This document shows, piece by piece, positions 41,145-47,986 of a DNA stretch of 47,986 bases (the first letter of the stretch is position 1; every line of letters begins with the position of its first letter). A model generated the notes under the pieces. The model was not told the origin of the DNA, did not search any database, and was given only the letters and a program-made list of their open reading frames with translations. A program made the translations under genes and the position numbers. The stretch lies in assembly GCA_025360785.1 (NCBI GenBank), contig JANYBN010000114.1:1-47986 (forward strand). The letters are read 5' to 3'. The stretch is from Geobacter sp. GTDB taxonomy: Bacteria > Desulfobacterota > Desulfuromonadia > Geobacterales > Pseudopelobacteraceae.

Positions 41145-43724
41145 TCAGATCGGCACGACACTCTTCAGCATCTCCCGCAGTTTATCAAAATTATACGGCT
41201 TGGCTATTAATCCGGCTATATCCTCACGCGGCAAACGCGAGGTCACATCATCATCACCGAAACCGGTTGTAATGATGACAGGCAGTCCGGGATTGAGCTT
41301 TTTCAGCTCCCGGAACAGTTCGTAACCATCCATGACCGGCATGCCCAGATCAGTCACAACGAGGGTAATGTCGCCGGTGTTCTGCTGATACAACTCCAGA
41401 GCTTCCCTGCCGTTTGATGCCTCAATAACCGTGAAGCCCAGTTCGCTTAGCATGGCTTTGGCAATCAACATGACTTGTCCATCATCCTCAACCAACAGGA
41501 TAGTGCCTTTTCCCTTCCATGGTAATGAGGCCACCGGCTGCTGGAATGCATCGCCGGTAGACTTGAGAATCTCAACCGGCAGATAAACCCTGATCGTTGT
41601 GCCCTGACCAGGCTGACTAAAGAGCTGCAGGGCTCCGTTATGTGCTGTGATGATGCCTAGAGTCGCCGACATCCCAAGGCCGCGCCCGGTGAATTTGGTG
41701 GTGTAGAAAGGCTCAAACATTCGCTGCCTTGTCTCGTCATTCATGCCGCAGCCGTTATCGGCAACTTCCAGGCAGACATAACTGCCGGGTTGAATGGCAT
41801 TGTCAAGATGATCCTTATCTGCCCGCCTCTCATCGATCGCTGCTTTTGTAAGAGATATCCGGATTTCGCCCTGTGCATCGCCGATGGCTTCCGAGGCATT
41901 GATGATCAGATTCATGACTATCTGCCTGAGTTGGCTATCATCGCCCCTGATAAAGGGAATTTCTTGTGAACTGTCAAAACTGATTGCGGTATTCTGCCGG
42001 ATGGTTGCTTTCAGCATATTGACCATCTCATTCAATAGTGCTGTCATATTTATGCTGGACTGAACCATTTGGGTTTTCCCGGCGTATGCCAGCATCTGTC
42101 GGCAGAGTACCGCGGCACTTTCGGCCGCTTTCTCAATTTTTGAAATGTGGTTTTCAGCTGTTTGAGGCTTTAACTTTACCAAACTGCAATAACCGATGAT
42201 GACAGACAGGATATTGTTGAAGTCGTGGGCGATGCCGCCGGCCAATACTCCGAGGCTCTCAAGTCTCTGGGAGTGGGCAAGGTTTTTTTCAAGATCCAGC
42301 CGCTCTTTTTCCATACGTTTGTAACTGGTGATATCCTGAATTGTTCCAATTAATGACAAGATACGGCCATTGTTATCAAAACCGGCTTCTCCCAAACCGG
42401 AGACCCATCTTGTTTTGCCATCGTTTTTACGAATTATCCGGTATTCTCTTGAAAAGGGTTTTCTGTTGGCAATGACTTCTTCCTTCAGGTAATGAGACAT
42501 CGAGTCTCTGTCATCAGGATGGATGATATCCAGCCACCCCTGAACCGTTCGATTATAATCCATGCTGATGCCGAAAATTGAATCCAGCACCTCGGATGAT
42601 TCCCAATAACCGGTGCTGAAATCGGTTTTATACGATCCGATGGCCGCAGAGCGCTGTGACTCTCTGAAGAAGAACTCGCTTTCTTTCAAGGTGTTTTCGT
42701 ATTGTTTCTCCTGTTGCCATTTTTTGATCAGCAGCCAGGACAATATGGAGGTAAGCAGGATGAAGATCGATGTCACCCCGGATACCCATAAAACTTCCCG
42801 CCGCCAGTCAGCAAGGAAATCGCCGGGGGCCACGCCGACGGTGATATATAACGGGTACCCGGAAATTTTGTTGAAAGAGTAGACCCTCTCGATCTTATCG
42901 ACCGGGTAAGTTGCTTTGAATGTTGCACTCTGCTTTCCGGATTCAATCAAACTGCGGAACTCTTTGGAAACAGTTTTTTGACCAACAGCACTGCCGGCTT
43001 CCTTAGTTACAGGATAGCGGGCCACTATAGCCAGGTCTTTATCCCTCAGTGTTATTGATGCGTGTTCGCCGAGTGACACAGAGCTGAAGAGGTTCAGGTA
43101 GGAATCAATTTTGATAGACCCGGCAACCACACCGGCAAAAGAACCGTCCGGATTATTGATTCGCCTGGAGAACACCTGCACCCATTTGCCGCCTATTATG
43201 CCGAATACCGGTTTGCCGATCACCAGTTTTTCATCGGCATTGTCACGTAAACGGAAAAAATAATCCCGGTCGGCAAAGTTGCTTTGAGATGTTTTTGTTC
43301 CAGTTGCGCCGGAAACCAGCTCTCCTTCGGCATTTATTACAATCAAGCGGTAAAGCTCGGGCAGCCGTTCGCGCTGCAGAGATATATAGGATTCAAGCGA
43401 CAGATTTTCAATCCTGTTGCCGGTTAACTGCTGTTCGATCTCGTCGGTTACCGAGAGCAGAATGAGATTTGTTTTGTCGATAGCGCCACTGATGTTCAGC
43501 GCCAGCACCTGCGAGAGATTCCTGGTTCTGGCTTCGGCCTGCTGTTCATCCTGAGCCCGGTTCTGATGAAGAAAGTAGTACGCAAGTGCTGCAACAAACA
43601 GATTGATCAGCAGGACACTTGCAATCAAACGCTTGATGTATGGACTATGCTGCAGAGCATTGGTGTGTTGATCGGCTGGTGTCAATTCAGGCCCCTCGAC
43701 AGCATTTTGTGAACATGAAGACAC
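41145..43724 (-). CDS. hybrid sensor histidine kinase (Cache-PAS-HisKA-HATPase-REC)
   Basis: 859 residues. Helix 1 at about 33-52, a periplasmic dCache-like sensor domain to about 320 (FADRDYFFRLRDNADEKLVIGKPVFG is a typical Cache stretch), helix 2 near 325-345 (VTSIFILLTSILSWLLI), PAS near 375-490, HisKA with LAGGIAHDFNNILSVIIGY (about 510), HATPase with LIINASEA, DNGCGM and GRGLGMSATLG, and a C-terminal receiver (LVVTDLGMPVMDGYELF). The HDFNN class kinase plus its own receiver suggests an internal phosphorelay. The start is a GTG at 43724, with GGAGG 9 bases upstream. The ligand may be a small organic molecule, as for most Cache domains, but this is open. Confidence 0.92.
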   Translation of the reverse strand: MSSCSQNAVEGPELTPADQHTNALQHSPYIKRLIASVLLINLFVAALAYYFLHQNRAQDEQQAEARTRNLSQVLALNISGAIDKTNLILLSVTDEIEQQLTGNRIENLSLESYISLQRERLPELYRLIVINAEGELVSGATGTKTSQSNFADRDYFFRLRDNADEKLVIGKPVFGIIGGKWVQVFSRRINNPDGSFAGVVAGSIKIDSYLNLFSSVSLGEHASITLRDKDLAIVARYPVTKEAGSAVGQKTVSKEFRSLIESGKQSATFKATYPVDKIERVYSFNKISGYPLYITVGVAPGDFLADWRREVLWVSGVTSIFILLTSILSWLLIKKWQQEKQYENTLKESEFFFRESQRSAAIGSYKTDFSTGYWESSEVLDSIFGISMDYNRTVQGWLDIIHPDDRDSMSHYLKEEVIANRKPFSREYRIIRKNDGKTRWVSGLGEAGFDNNGRILSLIGTIQDITSYKRMEKERLDLEKNLAHSQRLESLGVLAGGIAHDFNNILSVIIGYCSLVKLKPQTAENHISKIEKAAESAAVLCRQMLAYAGKTQMVQSSINMTALLNEMVNMLKATIRQNTAISFDSSQEIPFIRGDDSQLRQIVMNLIINASEAIGDAQGEIRISLTKAAIDERRADKDHLDNAIQPGSYVCLEVADNGCGMNDETRQRMFEPFYTTKFTGRGLGMSATLGIITAHNGALQLFSQPGQGTTIRVYLPVEILKSTGDAFQQPVASLPWKGKGTILLVEDDGQVMLIAKAMLSELGFTVIEASNGREALELYQQNTGDITLVVTDLGMPVMDGYELFRELKKLNPGLPVIITTGFGDDDVTSRLPREDIAGLIAKPYNFDKLREMLKSVVPI

Positions 43725-43794
43725 AATTTTATACCTCCCTTGCTTTTAAATGCAATCGAAAGCGGGAGGCCCGTGCAATTACGTGCAATCCAGA

Positions 43795-45315
43795 TCAGCG
43801 TATCAGTTTGAACTGTTTTATTTTTCGATACAGCGTGTTTCTGCCGATACCCAGCACCCCGGCTGTTTCCGTGATATTCCACTGGTTCAGTTCCAGGGAT
43901 TTTTTTATGGTATCCGCCTCTGTCTCCTTCAAGCCCCGTTGGGAGACAGACGCTCCGCTTGACCGTAAAGTTGAGATCACAGCACTCTCAATGCCGTGCA
44001 GCGTGTGGAGAAGACGTTCCAGCTCCGGGGGGGCGAGCTTCTCAAGAATGCCGGTATTGTTCGTCTGCTCCTGAAACCGCTCGCTGATCAACAGGAATTG
44101 CTCGGCATCGTGGACGTCCAGTGTCGCAACAGGTGCCGATATCGCAGCGGCGCTCTGAAACCGGTCGTTCAGATGACCGGGGAGAACTGTGTCGTCGGGG
44201 CACATTACCACGGCCCGGCGCATGACGTTGGCCAGTTCGCGGATGTTGCCCGGCCAGCTGTGGTTCTGCAGCAGGCGCAGTGCACCGGGGGAAAGCTGCG
44301 CCTTGGGGCTGAACTGGCGGGCAAAATGAGCTGCCAGCGCCGGGATATCTTCACTGCGCTGCTGCAGGGAGGGGATTTCGAGACGGACCACATTAAGGCG
44401 GTAGTACAGATCTTCGCGGAAGGTCTTCTCGCGGATCGCTTCCTCCAGATCGACATTGGTGGCGGCAATCACCCTTACATCGGTCTTGATCGGCCTCTCG
44501 CCGCCGACCCGCATGAACTCGCCGGTTTCCAGCACCCGCAGCAGCTTTACCTGGATCATCGGGCTGGCGTCGCCGATCTCGTCTAACAGCAGGGTGCCGT
44601 GGTTGGCCAGTTCGAAAATGCCGCGCCTGGTCTGGTTGGCGCCGGTAAAGGCGCCCCGCTCATGGCCGAACAGTTCGCTCTCCAGCAGATTTTCCGGCAG
44701 GGCGCCGCAGTTTATCGGGATGAACGCCCCCTCGGCTCTGGTAGAGGCGGCATGAATGAAGCGGGCCAGTACCTCCTTGCCGGTGCCGGTTTTCCCCTGA
44801 ATCAGCACGTTGATATTTTTGCCGGCCATCTTGTACGCCAGTGAGACTAGACGCCGCATCAGCGGCGAGCTGCCGACCTGGAAGCCGACCGCGGCGGCGA
44901 CTTCGGCCCACTCCTCCCTGATCTCTTCTCCGGGCTGCAGCTGACCTCCATGGGCGACGGCCCGGGCGATCAGCGTCTCTATTTCGCCGATGTCGTCAAA
45001 CGGCTTCTCCAGATATTCGTATGCCCCCTGCTGCATGGCGGTCACCGCCGTTTTGACGGTGCTGTAGCCGGTCATGATAATGACCTCGCAGGCCGGCTGC
45101 CGGGCCTTGATCGCTTTCAGCAGCGTCAGGCCGTCGGTGTCCGGCAGTTTCAGATCCACCATGGCCACGCTGAAGGCGGTCTCAGACAGGGCGCGCAACG
45201 CATCCAGCTCATTGGTGGCCGTCGTCACCTCATACCCCTTTTTGGTCAGCAAGCGGCGGAAAAAGTTGCAGACATCCGCTTCGTCATCGATAATCAATAT
45301 ATTAATTTGCGACAT
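43795..45315 (-). CDS. sigma-54-dependent response regulator (NtrC family)
   Basis: 506 residues. Receiver with Asp54 in MVDLKLPDTDG and Lys in YLEKPFDDIG; AAA+ domain with Walker A GKTGTGKE, the sigma-54-contacting loop GAFTGA, Walker B LLLDEIGD and the arginine-finger region FREDLYYRLNVVRLEIP; and a C-terminal Fis-type helix-turn-helix, ETAGVLGIGRNTLYRKIKQ. It drives open complex formation at sigma-54 promoters. It lies 26 bases after its probable partner kinase. Target genes cannot be read off here. GAGG lies 5 bases before the ATG. Confidence 0.95.
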   Translation of the reverse strand: MSQINILIIDDEADVCNFFRRLLTKKGYEVTTATNELDALRALSETAFSVAMVDLKLPDTDGLTLLKAIKARQPACEVIIMTGYSTVKTAVTAMQQGAYEYLEKPFDDIGEIETLIARAVAHGGQLQPGEEIREEWAEVAAAVGFQVGSSPLMRRLVSLAYKMAGKNINVLIQGKTGTGKEVLARFIHAASTRAEGAFIPINCGALPENLLESELFGHERGAFTGANQTRRGIFELANHGTLLLDEIGDASPMIQVKLLRVLETGEFMRVGGERPIKTDVRVIAATNVDLEEAIREKTFREDLYYRLNVVRLEIPSLQQRSEDIPALAAHFARQFSPKAQLSPGALRLLQNHSWPGNIRELANVMRRAVVMCPDDTVLPGHLNDRFQSAAAISAPVATLDVHDAEQFLLISERFQEQTNNTGILEKLAPPELERLLHTLHGIESAVISTLRSSGASVSQRGLKETEADTIKKSLELNQWNITETAGVLGIGRNTLYRKIKQFKLIR

Positions 45316-45341
45316 AATTTCCTCACCTCATCTCTCATCTC

Positions 45342-47036
45342 TCATGGCTGGTCAATCGGCAGCAGCAGCGAGAAGGTGCTCCCCTCGCCCGGCGTACTGG
45401 TCACTTCTATGGTGCCGCTGTGGGACTCGGCGATCCCCAGGCTGACCGACAGGCCCAGGCCGGTCCCCTTGGTGGCTTCCTTGCTGGTATAGAAAGGCGT
45501 GAAGATCTTGGCCAGATTTTCCGGGGCGATGCCGCTGCCGTTGTCTGTAACGCTCAAAACCGCATGGCGCTGCCCGTCTTTTATCCGCAGTGCCGTCGCC
45601 ACCTCGATGCACTTGTCCTGACGCTCAACTTCTGCAAAGGAGTCCCGGGCATTGATGAGGAAATTGGTCAGCACCTGCTGGATCTGGGGTCCATTGGCAA
45701 TCAGGCGGGGAAGATCCGGCGCCAACCGTTCTGTGATAGTGATCTGGCTCCGGTTGATCTGGTATTTGATCATCCCCAGTACCACCCCTACTTCGGCATT
45801 CAGGTCAATTTCCGTAGCCGGCTGCTGATCCTGTCGGGAAAAGGTCAGCAGGTTCTGGATGATCCGCTTGCAGCGCAGCCCCGAATTGACGATATCGTCA
45901 AGTTCTCCTGCCCGCTCCGGCTGGTTGTCCTCCAGCAGTTCCCTGGCCACCAGCTGCGCCGTGCCGATTATTACGGTCATCGGGCTGTTCAGCTCATGGG
46001 CCACCCCGGCAGCCATCTCTCCCAAGGCCGCCAGCTTGGCCGACTGCACCAGCCGCCCCTCCATTTTGATCTTCTCGGTGACATCCTTCAGGATGACTGT
46101 CACAGCCGACAGCACTTTATTCTCGTTCAGTACCGGATAGTAGGAGATGTCGAGCACCAGCCCTGACTCGGTCTGCCAACGCTGATACACCGGCTGACCG
46201 CTCCGTTGCACCTCCTGAATCGGGCAGTCCGGGCAGGGTTCGGTGCGGCCATGAAGTTTGGCAAAACATTTTCTGCCCAGCGCCTGATCCCAGAAAACCT
46301 GCATCTCAGCCGGCAGACGGCCGTTGTGGAGCAGGACATTGTAGTCGGTATCGACCAGCATGATCGGGTCGGTTACCGCCATGAAGGTCGATTCCCACTC
46401 ATCCTTGGCCCGTGACACCTGTTTGTACAGCCGGGCATTCTGGATGCAGATGGAAAGCTGGTCGGTAAGGTGCTGCACAAAACTCAAGTCCGATTCATCA
46501 TAGGAATCATCACCGACGCTGCCGACGATCAGGGCGCCGATGACCTCATCCCGTTTGAACATCGGGGCAATGGCCAGCGTCCGGAGCGGCCCCGGATAAG
46601 CCGGATTGATCTGAACATGGCTGAGCTCTTCCGGCGGCAGATTGAAGATGCCGGCAATTTTCTGCTTAATGACCTTGAGAGAGGGGGAGTGGGCGGGGAA
46701 GTTGTCGATCCGGCAAAAATCACGGGGCGCCAGCGCCTTGAGGGTCAGGCCGCCGTTCTTGACCGCCACCAACCCGAGAAAATCGCAGGGGAGCGTCTGG
46801 GGTAGTTTGGCGAACGCCCGCTCGATGATGTCGTTGATCGACATATCGATATTGATATCTCTAGCCAACTGATGCAGGATTTCCAGGCGGCTGTTCTGTT
46901 TCAGCACCTCCTGGTTCCGCTTTTTCAATTCCACATAGTAATTGAGCTTCGACGAATCTACGCCGGTCAGCTGTTCCAGCAGTTTTTCTCTCTCGTTCAC
47001 GGTTGGTTCCTCGCTCGGGGTGACCGTTACATGCAT
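45342..47036 (-). CDS. GAF-PAS sensor histidine kinase, partner of the NtrC-type regulator
   Basis: 564 residues without membrane helices. An N-terminal coiled segment, a GAF domain (about 60-200), PAS (about 210-320) with a cysteine-rich loop CFAKLHGRTEPCPDCPIQEV that could bind a metal or Fe-S cluster, HisKA with LGEMAAGVAHELNSPMTVIIG, and HATPase with LINARDSF, DNGSGIAPE and GTGLGLSVSLG. Overlaps the alcohol dehydrogenase stop by ten bases. A GTG at 47000 with GAGG eight bases upstream is an alternative start that trims 12 residues. The cysteine cluster makes redox or metal sensing plausible, as an inference. Confidence 0.92.
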   Translation of the reverse strand: MHVTVTPSEEPTVNEREKLLEQLTGVDSSKLNYYVELKKRNQEVLKQNSRLEILHQLARDINIDMSINDIIERAFAKLPQTLPCDFLGLVAVKNGGLTLKALAPRDFCRIDNFPAHSPSLKVIKQKIAGIFNLPPEELSHVQINPAYPGPLRTLAIAPMFKRDEVIGALIVGSVGDDSYDESDLSFVQHLTDQLSICIQNARLYKQVSRAKDEWESTFMAVTDPIMLVDTDYNVLLHNGRLPAEMQVFWDQALGRKCFAKLHGRTEPCPDCPIQEVQRSGQPVYQRWQTESGLVLDISYYPVLNENKVLSAVTVILKDVTEKIKMEGRLVQSAKLAALGEMAAGVAHELNSPMTVIIGTAQLVARELLEDNQPERAGELDDIVNSGLRCKRIIQNLLTFSRQDQQPATEIDLNAEVGVVLGMIKYQINRSQITITERLAPDLPRLIANGPQIQQVLTNFLINARDSFAEVERQDKCIEVATALRIKDGQRHAVLSVTDNGSGIAPENLAKIFTPFYTSKEATKGTGLGLSVSLGIAESHSGTIEVTSTPGEGSTFSLLLPIDQP

Positions 47037-47986
47037 TTCCTGAAAATCGCCTCAATATCTTCCCTGGTCGCCGCGCGCGGGTTGGTCACCAGACAGGCGT
47101 CTTTCAGCGCGTTTTCGCTCAACAGCGGGATGAACTCCTCTGTAAGGCCGAGCTCGCCCAGCCCCTTCGCCAGGCCGATGTCGTATATCAACTGCCGTAC
47201 CGCAACCACCGCCAGCTCCGCTGCGGCCATAGGTGTCAGGCCGGACACATCCTCCCCCATCGCTTCAGCAATATCCCGGAATCGTTCGGGACAGGCGCTC
47301 AGGTTGTACTCCATAACATTGGGAAGAATTGCGGCATTGGTCTCGCCATGATGCTGGTCGATCAGGCCGTCCACCTGATGGGTCATGGCGTGGGTAGCGC
47401 CGAGAATGGCATTCGAAAACGCCAATCCGGCGGTCAGGCTTGCCATGGACATATTGGCGTTCGCCTCCATGTCGTGCCGGTCAGCCACCGCCTGGCGCAG
47501 ATTGCGGGAAGCCAGCTGAATAGCCTTCAAGGCGTGGATGTCGGTCAGAGGAGTAGCCGCCAAAGATACATATGACTCGATGCCGTGGGTGAAGGCGTCC
47601 AGACCGGTGGCTGCGGCCAGTTTGGCATCCATGGTCTGTACCAGCTCCGGATCGACGATGGCAATGTCCGGCACCAGCGATTTCGAGATGATCGACATCT
47701 TCAGTTTGCGGGCGGTATCGACGATGATGGTGAACTGGCTTACCTCCGACCCGGCCCCGGCGGTGCTCGGGGCGATGACCATCGGCGGCAGGGGGCGGCC
47801 GATCTTGTTGATCCCCTCGTAATCCTGCAGCTCTCCGCCATTGGTGGCCAGAATGGCAACCGCCTTGGCCACGTCGGTGGGGCTGCCGCCTCCCACCGCG
47901 ACGATGCCGTCACAGCCGGACTCCCGGTAGCGCCGCGCGCCTTCGGCTACTTCGCAGTCCTTCGGATTGGAGGTCAGTGCGGAAAA
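47027..47986 (-). CDS. iron-containing alcohol dehydrogenase, N-terminus cut by window edge
   Basis: 319 residues visible. The NAD-binding GGGSPTDVAKAVA motif and the linked EGINKIGRPLPPMVIAPSTAGAGSE are followed by the metal-binding region: LDAFTHGIES gives an Asp/His pair, and ATHAMTHQVDGLIDQHHGE two further histidines, as in FucO-like group III dehydrogenases. The first about 65 residues of the protein lie outside. It probably oxidises or reduces a short alcohol or aldehyde with NAD(H). The stop overlaps the kinase start, so alcohol metabolism and the two-component system below may be one transcriptional unit. Confidence 0.93.
   Translation of the reverse strand, partial: FSALTSNPKDCEVAEGARRYRESGCDGIVAVGGGSPTDVAKAVAILATNGGELQDYEGINKIGRPLPPMVIAPSTAGAGSEVSQFTIIVDTARKLKMSIISKSLVPDIAIVDPELVQTMDAKLAAATGLDAFTHGIESYVSLAATPLTDIHALKAIQLASRNLRQAVADRHDMEANANMSMASLTAGLAFSNAILGATHAMTHQVDGLIDQHHGETNAAILPNVMEYNLSACPERFRDIAEAMGEDVSGLTPMAAAELAVVAVRQLIYDIGLAKGLGELGLTEEFIPLLSENALKDACLVTNPRAATREDIEAIFRKCM

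Overview
The window looks like chromosomal DNA of a Geobacter-like bacterium (Desulfuromonadota, Geobacterales). The grounds are: several very large multiheme c-type cytochromes built from CX4CH/CX2CH modules of the kind first described in Geobacter sulfurreducens; a GEMM-type cyclic-dinucleotide riboswitch; a close match to the Geobacter LexA box; and many two-component regulators. No rRNA, tRNA or CRISPR array was seen. Almost all genes lie on the minus strand; the plus strand carries only a toxin-antitoxin patch and one putative peptidase.

Layout. 1-3.5 kb: two sensor kinases, a lone receiver protein and an Old Yellow Enzyme-type reductase. 3.5-23.7 kb: the centrepiece, a co-directional run read from 23.7 kb down to 3.8 kb. 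In order it encodes an outer-membrane beta-barrel, a 5-heme lipoprotein cytochrome, a second lipoprotein cytochrome with 12 candidate heme sites (one CX15CH), an NHL/Ig-like protein ending in a dockerin-like domain, a cohesin-like lipoprotein, three giant cytochromes (29, 20 and 25 candidate sites), the System II heme ligation pair ResB/CcsA, a B12-binding radical SAM enzyme and a small membrane protein. About 91 candidate heme motifs are present, 26 of them not CX2CH. I read it as an outer-membrane electron conduit with its own scaffold and its own heme-attachment machinery.

24.0-34.2 kb: a second co-directional cluster with a lipoprotein, two beta-barrels, a thioredoxin-like lipoprotein, two NosL paralogues, a YtkA/FixH-like protein, an FMN-binding-like protein, a MacB/LolD-type ABC transporter, a coiled-coil protein and a UbiB-family kinase. 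It is probably an envelope metal (copper) or redox handling system. 34.4-37.7 kb: a small HELAH peptidase-like membrane protein, a vestige resembling yoeB, a membrane protein behind a GEMM riboswitch and terminator, TrmO, and a RodZ-like protein.

37.8-39.8 kb: a compact accessory patch holding yefM-yoeB, the 3' remnant of a group II intron, hicAB with a possibly leaderless toxin mRNA, and a LexA cut off just after its self-cleavage site. 39.9-48.0 kb: an MFS transporter, a hybrid kinase, a sigma-54 activator with its cognate kinase, and an iron-dependent alcohol dehydrogenase that runs off the end.
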